A stretch of DNA of 64,000 nucleotides from Cololabis saira (taxonomy: Eukaryota > Chordata > Actinopteri > Beloniformes > Belonidae): contig NC_084596.1 of NCBI RefSeq assembly GCF_033807715.1, forward strand, positions 40,937,958-41,001,957. The letters are read 5' to 3'. Each line of letters opens with the position of its first letter. The first letter of the stretch is position 1. The notes beneath the pieces were generated by a model. That model was given only the letters and a program-made list of their open reading frames with translations. It had not been told where the DNA came from and made no database searches. Below are positions 35,619 through 45,934 of the stretch, piece by piece. Made by a program: the position numbers and the translations under genes.

Positions 35619-35709
35619 AACAGCAGGAATCTCCTCATGGTGGGACCGTTGAAGGAATCCTTCTTCTCAAGGTTGTGGACGGCTTTTGTGGGAGGTGACA
35701 GTGATGCTA
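35619..35709 (+). pseudogene. Shared coding-like segment, copy 2
   Basis: The plus strand reads SRNLLMVGPLKESFFSRLW, then TAFVGGDSDAT, almost the same as 30243-30332 on the minus strand. Both copies sit directly beside the TTA/TAA end of a Harbinger-like MITE. Function unknown. Confidence 0.4.
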
Positions 35710-35827
35710 CAGCACTGTCAAGGAGAGTTCATTCACTTTAAAGGACACACATTATGTCCTTTTGTCAAATGTTGACAAAAGTTTTTCATTTCATTTCTAA
35801 TCGTATCCCTCACTTCTGTTAAAATAC

Positions 35828-37040
35828 TGTCATACCGTGGTGGGTTTGTTTTGTCCTGTCATTTCCTGTTTTATTTTGAAAAGTAATCCTCCTCTCATTT
35901 CAGGTCCATTGCCCTTCCTCATGTGTCTCAGTCTGATTGTCCTAAGTGTTTCCACCTGTCCCCTATTCCCCTCCATGGGTTTGAATAGTCTGTTCCCCTT
36001 GTCTTGTGCCAGAGTGTCTTCGTCCTTGTCCTGCACCAGAGCCTTGGTCCACGTCCACAGACAGGAATCGCCATAGTAACCGTATCTTCCTCGTGACGAG
36101 TGATTTTTTTTTTTTCTCAGCTAAATTTCATAGCCCTTCATTTTACGATGGAGTATTAGGGCCAAACTAAGAAAAAAAAAATGGAAATTACGAGAATAAA
36201 GTCATAATATAATGAGAATAAATTCGTACAATTACGAGAATAAAGTCATAATGTTGCGAGAATAAAGTCTTAATAGAATAAAGTCGTAATATTACGATAA
36301 TAAAGTCGTAATATTACGAGAATAAAGTCATAATATTATGAGGATATAATTTATGAGAACTCGAACAGGAACAGCTTCTTCTCCCTGTGTTAAAATGAGG
36401 AATATTGAGCATCTTGTGAAGTTATATTTATATATTTATAATATATTTAATATTACAACTTTATTCTCGTAATATTACCACTTTATTCTCAAAATATTAC
36501 GACTTTATTCTCGTAATATTACCACTTTATTCTCAAAATGTTACGACTTTATTCTCATATTATTATGACTTTATTCTTGTAATTTCCTTTTTTTTTGTCT
36601 TAGTTTGGCTCTAATACTCCGTCGTATCGTTTTCCTTGTTCAAGAGTGATTTTTTTTTTTTCTTGGTAAATTTTCTACCATAGCTTAGAGTCATAGCCCT
36701 TTGTTATGTCCTTGTTAAAGATATATATATATATTTTTTTTGTTTAACTTATATCCTAGCTTAGATTCATAGTTCTTGTTTTTTTTCATCTTTAAGAGTG
36801 ATTTGTGTTTGTAGCCAAATTATTTTATATAGGCAGGTTTTTCCTCCATATGGAGCGTTTTGTGTTAGTTATTTTTCCCTCCGACTGAAGTGTTTATTCT
36901 TTCTATAGTCAGAGTAGTGTCTAGTTTTGTTTATAGCCATTTGTTTGTCACTCGGCCCGAGGTCTCTTGTGAATACAATGAAAGCCTTTTGTTATCTAAT
37001 ATCTCTGCGTCTGAGTCCTGCTTTGAGTCTCGGCCTGACA
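35828..37040 (+). mobile_element. Solo-LTR-like block, TGTCATACC...CGGCCTGACA
   Basis: The block starts TGTCA and ends TGACA. Its right part (CTCGGCCCGAGGTCTC, GTCTGAGTCCTGCTTTGAG) resembles the 3' part of fish LTRs. It contains a MITE at 36145-36625 and a TATATATATA stretch at 36720. I find no convincing target duplication and no internal retroelement coding, so the call is moderate. Confidence 0.45.
36145..36625. mobile_element. MITE with ACGATGGAGTATTAG ends
   Basis: The ends ACGATGGAGTATTAGGGCC and GGCTCTAATACTCCGTCGT are inverted. The interior is an inverted pair of tandem arrays based on ATTACGAGAATAAAGTC. A partial relative is at 2924. Confidence 0.8.
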
Positions 37041-37820
37041 ACCTCCTGAAACCAGCTGCTAAGAGAGTAGTAAAGACGGGACTGCAGGAAGCTGTCTTGC
37101 AAAATATCTCAAGAGGACCTCAGGAAATATTTTGGCATAATAATTTTTGGCTTACTAAGTCCCCTTTAATACTGAAAGGTATTAAGCTAAACCTACACGT
37201 TCTTCATTTCAAAGAGACAACCACTCACCCCCACCCTCACACTTAGCCTCACCAATCAGCCCAATGTGCATATTTCTGGCCTGAAAACCCACACAAAGCA
37301 GGGCCACAGTCACGACTCGCACTAGAAACCAGCTCTGAGGTGACGCCACGACCCAACACAACCGTGGAGCCTAAATGATAGTCAACACAAATACTATACT
37401 GAAGATATCAGCACACTCTTCTATATCCAAGCAGAGCACTGATGGGACGTATCCATGTTACGTTAAAGCTTTTAATTAAGATAACAAACTTAGCAGATGG
37501 GAGTACAATCCCCAGTCTTCTTCCAACATACAACCGGCACCTGTCATTGTCCATCTGCTTTATCTCTTGCTCTTTACTATCAGCAGCTAATGAACCCCGA
37601 GCCCGGACCATGTGTAGCTATCATGCCGTAGCACCGAGAGCTTCCATGTTGCACCATGGGAGATGTTTTTCAACTCGACATATGTCTGCATCCAGAGCAG
37701 GTCAAATGTTAACCACAACACGGTTGGCCGTGATCGGCCCAACAGCCCATCACACATTTACAAACGTACTCTCCCTGCCCTGCTGATGGGTTGAGACTAC
37801 AGGTCTGACAATGGTCTACA
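37041..37820. other. No recognised feature
   Basis: ORFs at 37442-37786 and 37408-37611 are on opposite strands and show no known motif. Confidence 0.4.
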
Positions 37821-38066
37821 TTCTAGAACAGGGGTGGGCAATCCTGGTCCTCGAGGGCCGGCGTACTGCATGTTTTGGATGTTTCCCTGCTTTAACACAC
37901 CTGATTCTAATTAATCACCATCATCAGCTTGTCATCCCCATAGACATATATAAAGGCTAGATGACTCGTCCGCGCTGCTGCCAATGCAGAGCGACGTCAT
38001 CACACGGCGGCCATCTTGCCACAGGAGAGCTCGCTCACTCATAACATTGTGTTTAATGGTGCATGT

Positions 38067-38764
38067 GCAAAATTAGCCAATTAGATTTACAACTTCCCGC
38101 TAAGATAATAGATTTATTGAATCTAAGCACTTTAAAGTTGTTATCAAAACTCTACAGGTTAGTGTCTAAACTGGACGATTCAGTCTCTCTCCCGATCTCT
38201 AAGTGGGAGGCGGATCTCTCTCTTAATACCGACCAGTTTTCTTGGTCACAAATATGCTTAAATACGTTTACTATGACTAAAAACCCAAACCTACAACTTA
38301 TACAGTACAAAGTTCTTCATAGAATACATTATACTGGACAAAGGATGTTCCAGATGGGCTTTGTCACCTCTAATATCTGTTCACAGTGCACAGAGAACAC
38401 CCCAGATAATTATATGCATGCTTTATGGTTCTGTACACCGGTACAGAGGTTCTGGAAGGAGATTTGTGAGGATTTATCCACATGGATCAACCACAGAATC
38501 CCAGTGTGCCCCACGGTATGTATATTAGGTCACCTGGGAGACACTCAAATAGATCCTAATTGGACACACCGGGTTCTCACTGCCTTATGTATCGCAAAGA
38601 AAACCATTCTAGTAAATTGGAAACAAAAATCCAGTTTATGTATCAACCATTTTAGGAATCTTTTATCAGATCATATTAGTAGTGAGATAATGTCTGCCTC
38701 CACTGAACAACATTCGGCTGAATTGCACTCTCTGTGGTCCCCGTTTATTGGCTTCGTTACCTAG
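38067..38764 (+). pseudogene. L1-clade ORF2, C-terminal part
   Basis: About 230 codons are open from the truncation point to a stop. Recognisable L1/Tx1-type C-terminal motifs in order are SKWEADLSLN, NLQLIQYKVLHRIHYTG, MGFVTSNICSQC, the H-x-C segment MHALWFCTPVQRFWKEI and ILGHLGDTQ, ending LWSPFIGFVT. The C-x2-C...H-x4-C arrangement (CSQC, HALWFC) is the zinc-knuckle-like region. Endonuclease and polymerase domains are absent because the copy is 5'-truncated, so it cannot act alone. Confidence 0.88.
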
Positions 38765-40024
38765 TGGGGGCGGGGGGGTGGTGATCTCGTAGCCCTTGGG
38801 GTTGGGGGTCGGCTTGGGGGGTCTGGGGCGCGGGCCTCTGGTGGCCCCTGGGGGGCAGTGGGGGGGGCCGCGGGGCCCTGTCCCTAGCCGGTGGGGGCCT
38901 TGGGGGCCTGTGGGGGGGGTTACCTCATGGCGGTGGGGGGGGGTGGCTGGGGAGGGCTCGGGCGGGGGGCTGTGGCTGGGGCGTCTCCGGGCCTCCCGGG
39001 GGGGGCGGGGCCGTGGACGTGGGGGTCCCACCCGGAGGGCCCGGCCCTGCCTGGGTGGGGGGTGGCTGTCTGCGCTGGGGGGGCATTGCTGCCTTGGTCC
39101 TCCGTCGCTGGGCGGGGGCCAAGTGCCCCTGCGGATGTGGGGACTCCGGGACCCTTGGGATGTCCGCCGGGGTGGCCTCGGGGGGGGGTGGGGCCGGGTC
39201 CGGGGAGCGGGCCTCCCCTGACCGGGGGGTGCACGGGCGGGCGCGACGGCGGGGTGGCACCATTCCCAGGTATCTATGTCTTATGTTGTCAGTATGAATG
39301 GGAGGATGTTGGACCGTTTCCCCCTCCGTCTGGGGGCTCTGGCGGCGCCGGGGGCGCCCTTGGAGGTACGGTGGGGCCCTTGCCCGGCTCGGGGGGCCGG
39401 CCCCCGTCTACTGGGCGGCCGGTGGGGGGACGCGGGTGTCTTATCAGGGCCGGCTTTGCTGGTCCTGCTTCCTGGCTTCGGCCTCCGCTCCCCCTCTTGC
39501 CCCCCCTACACGATTCATACGCACATAGGCGAAAGGCGGGGGGTCCGGGTCGTGGGGGGCACTGTCCCGCGGGGCCTGGCACTCCCCGCCTCACGGTTTT
39601 AACAGCAAAATAGACACTGCACATTCAACACTTAATAAATACATTTGACAAGGACACGTAGTTCGGGAGGGGGGGGGGTCTGTGTCAATCGATGCTTGGC
39701 CCTCCCTCCTCCCTGTTTTTATGGCATTAATCACATGCACTCAACACAAGGGGCGGGAGGGGGTCCCACATCACCCGCGTTCCCTCACCGGCCTGGGCCT
39801 GGGACGGGTGGGTCGGGTTACCCGGGCCTGGCGGGGCCCGCCGTGCAGCCTGGGGTGCCTTCTGGTGGTGCTGGATCCCCCCGGGGAGGGGGAAACGGTG
39901 CGTGATTGTATGTCTGTGTCGGTGAGAATGCGGTATGGAAGGGTCCTGCCATGGAGGATTTGAGCCTCCATTGGCAGGACATCAAAAACTTAATAATTTA
40001 TCAATATTATATTATACAAAGATG

Positions 40025-40092
<68 letters not shown>

Positions 40093-40680
40093 GTATAGTA
40101 TATTATATTATTATTAGTATAGGTATCGGATAGGTGAATGGATGAATGAATGGGATGCCTGGGTCTGGGGCCCTCCGTTGTCGGGCCTGCGCGGGTGTCG
40201 CCTTGTTGGGGGGTTCCCTCTCTCCGGGCCCGTCTCCGGTCCCCCCCGCTGCCTCTACGGCGGGGCGCCCCTCTGGTCTTGGAGGGCCACTTTCGTGGGG
40301 GACGGGTGCGCCTGCCCGCGTCGGCGGCCGGGGCGGCTCTGTCTCTCCGGGCGGGCTGGCCCCCTGCCGGGTGGGGGTCGTTGGCCTGAAGGGTGAGGGC
40401 CTCCTGGCCGCGTGTCCGGCCCGGACCGGGTGGCCGGGGATTGCCTGGGTCGCGGTCCGCCGCCGCGGGATCCCTGGCTGCTTCTTTCCGCGCCGTGGGG
40501 GCCCCGCCCGCGGGCCCCCTCGGCCGCCGCCGGGTGGGGGGGGGGGGGCCTCGCAGGCGGTGGGTTGCCTCCCTCCTACTTCTCCCCTCTGTGGGGTTGC
40601 CGGTGGCCTGGGTTCTGGGCTCTTCCTTGTCGGCCTCTGGTCTCGCGGGTGGCGGGGTTGCTCCCCCCCTCCCCCACTAT
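38765..40680 (+). repeat. G-rich 3' UTR of the L1 (two GC-rich tracts)
   Basis: From the stop codon to about 39600 the plus strand is overwhelmingly G-rich, with dozens of runs of three or more G. A second GC-rich tract runs from 40140 to 40680, split from the first by AT-rich sequence and (TTA)n. Such runs could form G-quadruplexes in the RNA. Gly/Arg/Pro-rich ORFs of up to 240 codons on both strands are composition artefacts, not genes. Confidence 0.8.
40026..40092. repeat. (TTA)n microsatellite
   Basis: About 22 TTA units with one interruption near 40073, inside the L1 3' UTR. Confidence 0.95.
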
Positions 40681-40711
40681 AGATACACTTCAGGTGGAGC
40701 TTTGTTTGGTT

Positions 40712-40716
<5 letters not shown>

Positions 40717-40790
<74 letters not shown>

Positions 40791-40805
40791 GTCATTTAGT
40801 CACAT

Positions 40806-40858
<53 letters not shown>

Positions 40859-40888
40859 CATGATCATATACATACACACACACACACA
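40717..40888. repeat. (CA)n microsatellite cluster
   Basis: Three CA tracts (40717-40787, 40805-40856 and about 40873-40888) are separated by short unique pieces. His-Thr and Cys-Val ORFs are artefacts. Confidence 0.95.
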
Positions 40889-41131
40889 TAGACATACACA
40901 CTGGCTTGTTCACCTGCATGCTGGCTCTCTAGTTTTTGGGTTTAGGTAGCGGTAGCGATAGCTTAGCTCAGACTGCGATCAGATCTCAAGATTTAGGTCG
41001 ATTGCTGTTCGTGTTTTGGATGGCTCCGTGCCGGTTTCGTGCTTTGTTTGTGGTTTTTTGTTGCAGATTTCCAGTGCTTGACGTGTGTCTCCGTGTGTTC
41101 CTGCTTCCTGGATTGGCAGTGGATGTCGTCA

Positions 41132-41193
41132 CCCCCCCCCCCCCCCCCCCCCCCCCCCTCCCCCCCCAAAAAAAAAAAAAAAAAAAAAAAAAA
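41132..41193. repeat. C-run joined to A-run
   Basis: About 35 bases of almost pure C are followed by about 26 bases of A, in the L1 3' UTR. Homopolymer lengths here may be affected by sequencing error. Confidence 0.85.
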
Positions 41194-41626
41194 CACTGGG
41201 TTTGTATGTGTATATTTATGTATGTGTACGCATATGTGTGCGTATATATATGTATATATTACATATAGTAATAATGCACATATATACACTTTTGGTTTCT
41301 ACCGTCATGGTATCAATCAATAATATGTGTGCAGACAAGGTTAAAAAAAAAAAAAATGGTGCATGTACTGCTTAAACAACCTTAACTTGCTCAATTCTCA
41401 ACAGATTTTCAAACAGTTTGGTTTGTTATGAACGTCAGAGATGTAGTTATGACACTGCATACTTGTGAATAATTATAAACATTGAAAAACGTACTTTTAT
41501 ATGAAAATAACCAGAAACAGATAGTATTTATATTAAATGAATATTTTTATATATTAGTATTCTTGGTAATATTTATATTTACATTATAACATATGTACAT
41601 ATATATATTATTACCATATAACATGT

Positions 41627-41673
<47 letters not shown>

Positions 41674-42014
41674 CATATATATAGTCTCATAACTACATCT
41701 CTGACGTTCATAACAAACCAAACTGTTTGAAAATCTGTTGAGAATTGAGCAAGTTAAGGTTGTTTTGCAGTATATTCACCATTAAACACAATGTTATGAG
41801 TGAGCGAGATCTCCTGTGGCAAGATGGCCGCCGTGTGACGACGTCGCAGCAGCACGGACGAGTCATCTAGCCTTTATATATGTCTATGGTCATCCAGGTC
41901 TGCACAATTCTGTTAACGACACAGTCACTTGTATCATGGTGCAATGAAGCAGGGAAACCTCTAAAACCTGCAGGGACACCGGCCCTCGAGGACCAGGATT
42001 GCCCCTGTTCAAGA

Positions 42015-42180
42015 AGCAGGAGGGTTGGAGTGAAGCTGGTGTGACGTATTTGATTGTGTGATCTAAAGGAAGAAGACAACAACACAAAAGATGTAGAACA
42101 TGGAGGAGATGATAGATGTGCTGCTGGGTCTGTGGCTTGTGTTTGATATCAAGTTAAAAAATGAGAGTTTTATTTGTTAG
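42015..42180 (-). mobile_element. Harbinger-like MITE fragment
   Basis: GGAGGGTTGGAGTGAAGCTG to GATATCAAGTTAAAAAATGA matches the inverted copy at 25715-25855. Both ends are missing. Confidence 0.65.
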
Positions 42181-42216
42181 TTTGTTAGTTTGTCATTGAG
42201 AAACACTGATCTAGAC

Positions 42217-42440
42217 CAGTGTTTCTCAATCCTGGTCCTCGAGTACCACTGTCCTGCATGTTTTAGATGCTACCCTGCTTCAGCACACCGTGATACAAGT
42301 ACCTGTGTCATCAACAGAGCTGTGCAGACCTTGGTGACAAGCTAATGAGGACCTTTAATTAGAATCAGGTGTGTTGGTGCAGGGAAACATCTAAAACATG
42401 CAGGACAGTGGTACTCTAGGACCAGGATTGAGAACCACTG
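42217..42440. mobile_element. hAT-like MITE, tandem member A
   Basis: The ends CAGTGTTTCTCAATCCTGGT and ACCAGGATTGAGAACCACTG are flanked on both sides by ATCTAGAC (42209-42216 and 42441-42448). Just upstream, GAGAAACACTG (ending 42208) looks like the terminus of another member. Confidence 0.9.
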
Positions 42441-42448
42441 ATCTAGAC

Positions 42449-42703
42449 CAGTGGTTCTCAACTCCGGTCCTCGGGACCCACTGTCCTGCATGTCTTAGAT
42501 GTTTCCCTGCTTCAGCACACCGTGATACAAGGAGCTGTGTCATCAACACACCTGATTCTAATTAACAGTCGTCACCAGCTTGTCATCAAAGTCTGGACAG
42601 TTCTGTTGATGACACAGCTCCTTGTATCACGGTGCGCTGAAGCAGGGTAACATCTAAGACATGCAGGGCAGTGGGTCCCGAGGACCGGAGTTGAGAACCA
42701 CTG
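42449..42703. mobile_element. hAT-like MITE, tandem member B
   Basis: The ends CAGTGGTTCTCAACTCCGGT and ACCGGAGTTGAGAACCACTG are flanked by ATCTAGAC at 42441-42448 (shared with member A) and 42704-42711. The element is nearly a complete palindrome and has no coding. Confidence 0.92.
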
Positions 42704-42910
42704 ATCTAGACGTTCTCTAATCTTGAGACTTTGAACATGTGGCTTACTGTACATGTGATTAACACGCTGACGTTGCGGCTTTCAGGCTTGGAGGAGCTTC
42801 AACCGTGGTGCAGAGCACACTAAAGTCTGCAGGAAGCGCACAGCCCCGGGGCACGGTTTCAGACCCTGGAGAGCACTGCTTCAGATCTGCAGAATTCATG
42901 TTAAACTTTA

Positions 42911-43546
42911 TGGCGCTTTTCCACTAGCACCTACTCAGGCCGACTCGACTCGCCTCAGTTTGGTTCTTCTCCACTATGGGTCTAACGTGCCGGGTAGATA
43001 CTTTTCTGTATCTATTCTGCCGAGGTTCTAAGCGGCTGAGTCGGCTGTATCTGACATCATCACACTACAGGCCACCGATTGGTCGGGGGGTTGGAGTCAG
43101 ACGTCTGAGTCAGGAGGAGGAAATCAGAGAAAGAGACTCTGACGGATTCTTGTTCATTTTATTCAACAGGCAATGGCAGCAAAAGTCTGTTTCATGATCC
43201 AACTCTGAGGTGCAGATGTTCATAAACCTGGTGCTGAGGAGAGAATTAAAAAAGGGATCTAGACGGGCGATAAGGAACGACCAGATCTACCAGGAGCTCT
43301 GTCTCTTCATAGCTGCTCACGACTCCCAACTTGATATGGAACACAAGTCACACACCCAGCAGCACATCTATCATCTCCTCCAGGTTCTACATCTTTAGTG
43401 TTGTCTTCTTCATTTAGATACACAATCAAATACGTCACAGCAGCTTCACTCCAACCTCCTACTTCTGCTCCAGGTGCTGAATTGTTATGGAAAAGAAACT
43501 TGGCCGAGTTCAGTCGAGCCGAGTAGGTCCTAGTGTAAAAGCGCCA
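42911..43546 (+). mobile_element. Harbinger-like MITE, complete reference copy
   Basis: The ends TGGCGCTTTTCCACTAGCAC and CTAGTGTAAAAGCGCCA are flanked by TTA (42908-42910, 43547-43549). The plus strand includes a frame from 43210 reading MQMFINLVLRRELKKGSR, then RNDQIYQELCLFIAAH. It resembles the Myb/SANT-like protein of Harbinger elements (typical wording: EVQ-FL-LVA-E-IQRELDGATRN-VFQEV). This is the best-preserved relic in the window. Confidence 0.82.
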
Positions 43547-43549
43547 TTA

Positions 43550-44572
43550 TTCAATCCTTTTAGACAACTGTGTAAAAGATACACCTTGTTAGGACCAAGG
43601 AGACGCGTGAGCGTAACTAGCTGTTCAGCAGGGAAAAGGCTCAAACGACCAACCTCATCTTTTACAGCACGTATGGTCATTTAGCTGGAACTTTGGCTCG
43701 TGGTTACACAGGAATAACTATCACAGCTCATTTCTGGGTCTGGTTTATTCTCATGTAAGTGTCATGGGCTCCTCTGTAAAAATGCTAAATCAATATTGTG
43801 CGCTTCATTTTGATCATTAAATGTTAACCATTTAAAGGTGAACTTGTGATTTCTGCCCCCTTCCCGGTGCACAGCAGCAGACACGACTTAAAACAGAGAA
43901 CCTGCTCTTCTACACGCTGGATCAGTGCAGGAGGTGTCACATTTACAGATTGGTAGACAGTTTAATCTATGTATGTAGACATACATCCACCTGCAGTTCA
44001 GGTTTGAACCATCATTTGAAGACAGAAGTATCAAAGAAATGATTTTGAATGTTTAACCGGACAGTTTTATTACTTTTAGAATATTTGAACACATCTGGGA
44101 TGAAATACCAGTAACATCATTCAAAAGGTTTGGAGAAAGATGAAAACAGAAGGAACAAGTACATCCAGCAAATGAAGTTGGGGGCTGGTGAGGGTGCCAG
44201 GATTTGATATCGAAGAAGCAGCTACCAAATGTTTAATATTTCCAAGCTAGGATGGGTTGTGGTTTGTCATTCTTTCCTAAATGTTAACAGGAAATCATTG
44301 ACCGGCAGCACTGCGTGAGCGACTGTCATGTCAGAGTGATAATTCCCATCCAGATGGGCTCGGGGCAGCTGGTAAAGCCAACACAATTCACTGCTGCATC
44401 CAGACACGTCACCTGAAACTGTATTAGTTGGTTCAGAAATGCTGCCATGTTTGTTGTGCAGGAGCTTCATCTTTGTCAGATGGACAACAAGACTAGACGT
44501 GTTCTGTGGACAGACGAGACCCTGTTTCATTTACTTTCGGCACCAATGCAGATGTGAAGGATGCAAAAGATA
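43550..44572. other. Unassigned; possible decayed transposase trace
   Basis: Near 44482-44530 the plus strand reads DNKTRRVLWTDETLFH, which is reminiscent of the second catalytic region of Tc1/mariner-type transposases. The flanking frames are broken. On the far side of the next MITE (45340-45420), SPIEDVDVIKRRKLREQR may be its continuation. The evidence is thin. Confidence 0.25.
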
Positions 44573-44580
44573 ATCTAGGT

Positions 44581-45202
44581 CAGGGGTTGGCAACCCAAAA
44601 TGTTGAAAGAGCCATATTGGACCAAAAACACAAAAAAACAAATATGTCTGGAGCCGCAAAAAATGAAAAGTCTTGTATCAGCCTTACAATGAAGGCAACA
44701 CATGCTGCATGTTTCTATATTAGTTATAACTGGGGGAAGATTTTTTTTTCATTATGCACTTCGAGAAAAAAGCCAAAATGTCGAGAAAAAAGTTGAAATG
44801 TCGAGAAAAAAGTAGAAATTTCGAGAAAAAAGTCGAAATTTCGAGAAAAAATTAGAAATGTCAAGATTAATGTTGAAGTACAATCTTGAGACAAAAGTCG
44901 AAATGTCGAGAAAAAAGTCAAAATGTCGAGAAAAAAGTCAAAATATTGAGAAAAAAGTCGAAATATCGAGATTAAAAAGGAAAGGAAAAAGTAAGAAAAA
45001 AGAGAAAAAAAGGAGAAAAAAAGGAAAAAAGAAGAAAAAAATAGAAAGAAAGAAAAGGAAAAAAGAGAAACGAAAAAGGAAAAAAAAGAAAAAAAGAAGA
45101 AAAAAAGGAAAGAAAAAAAAAGGAAAAAAAGGTCAAACATTTTTTAAAAAGCTCCAGGAGCCACTAGGGCAGCGCTAAAGAGCCGCGGGTTGCTGACCCC
45201 TG
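44581..45202. mobile_element. hAT-like MITE, CAGGGGTCGGCAACC family, copy 4
   Basis: The ends CAGGGGTTGGCAACCC and GGGTTGCTGACCCCTG are flanked by ATCTAGGT (44573-44580) and ATCTAGGC (45203-45210). The core is a GTCGAAATGTCGAGAAAAAA-type tandem array, then a long A/G tract. Confidence 0.88.
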
Positions 45203-45210
45203 ATCTAGGC

Positions 45211-45926
45211 TGTTATAACACATACAGTATAACTCGGACGTATGGCCAGGTACAAATGAGTGTTTTGGATTCAGGAACATGTGGGACATGGCCAGACCTA
45301 CAACCTGTGGCTTCATTGACTGAGCGTGTGTCTGGACTGTCTGCAGTTCAGATCAGTCTCCTATCGAAGATGTAGACGTGATCAAGAGGAGGAAACTCAG
45401 AGAACAAAGACCACCGACTGCTGCGGAGCTGAAATAGTCAGATTTACTGGGAAAAAATCCAACAATTAGGTCCCCCGAGTTCTCAAATGATTGCAGTGCA
45501 GTTAAATACACAGATCAATATAAACAATGGAAAGCGTACTATTTGGATTGTGTTTGTGCCATCATTCTTCAAAAAATAAGTCAGTCACTTTAGAATCATT
45601 TAATTTTTCCTGTCTCTTTAAAACAAACTGTTTAGAAAAACGTTTTTTAAGATGAGGGTTATTTTTCTCTGTTTTCCGATAAATGACCCTCGTTCCAAAC
45701 AGACAGAAGCTGCAGCTTCGTTGCAAGTCAATAAATGTTGTCACCCGTCATTACCTGCACTTTTATGCCCAGCTTATGCAGCTGTAGTGGTGATTTAAGG
45801 CGGCGCTTGTGCGGCTCCTCTGGCTGATTGACTGCTGCGTGACACGTGACGGTTGTGGTCTGCTGCTCCACAGGTGTTCGGCAGATTGTTCACTAATCAG
45901 CTGCTTGTAGGTCTGATCCCAACGCT
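45211..45926. other. No firm feature
   Basis: Contains the possible transposase continuation noted at 43550-44572 and otherwise nothing recognisable. Confidence 0.3.
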
Positions 45927-45934
45927 CCGCCCAC

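Larger units (their letters stand above)
38067..41354 (+). mobile_element. L1-clade LINE, 5'-truncated, with 2.6 kb 3' UTR
   Basis: The insertion is bounded by a perfect 12-base duplication AATGGTGCATGT (38055-38066 and 41355-41366) and ends in an A13-class tail. It starts inside ORF2, whose C-terminus is open up to a stop at 38762-38764. The remaining 2.6 kb is 3' UTR: a G-rich tract, a (TTA)n tract, a second GC-rich tract, (CA)n tracts, a C-run/A-run junction and an AT-rich end. The intact frame and exact duplication suggest a fairly recent event. Confidence 0.88.
37938..41889. mobile_element. Long-palindrome MITE hosting an L1
   Basis: The ends CCATAGACATATATAAAGG and its complement are perfect inverted repeats, with TCATCC outside both (37932-37937 and 41890-41895). 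The arms extend over 200 bases each. Once the L1 (38067-41354) is removed, the left arm continues at 41367 and matches the complement of 41687-41889. The original element was about 650 bases, almost wholly palindromic around an AT-rich centre, with a TA repeat near 41633-41661. Superfamily uncertain. Confidence 0.85.
37829..42007. mobile_element. Outer hAT-like MITE of a three-level nest
   Basis: The left end CAGGGGTGGGCAATCCTGGT and the right end ACCAGGATTGCCCCTG are inverted repeats. TTCTAGAA (37821-37828) and TTCAAGAA (42008-42015) flank them, a 7-of-8 match. The element itself is only about 230 bases; the rest is a later insertion (37938-41889). Same family as 32338, 42217 and 42449. Confidence 0.85.

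Noticed and set aside
38796..40891. Long Gly/Arg/Pro-rich ORFs on both strands (up to 240 codons)
   Set aside because: They lie in the G-rich 3' UTR of an L1, are open in several frames at once because stop codons are rare in such composition, and show no domain.
44482..45420. Firm Tc1/mariner transposase call
   Set aside because: Only two short motif-like stretches (VLWTDETLFH and SPIEDV...KRR) in broken frames; too little to support a family.
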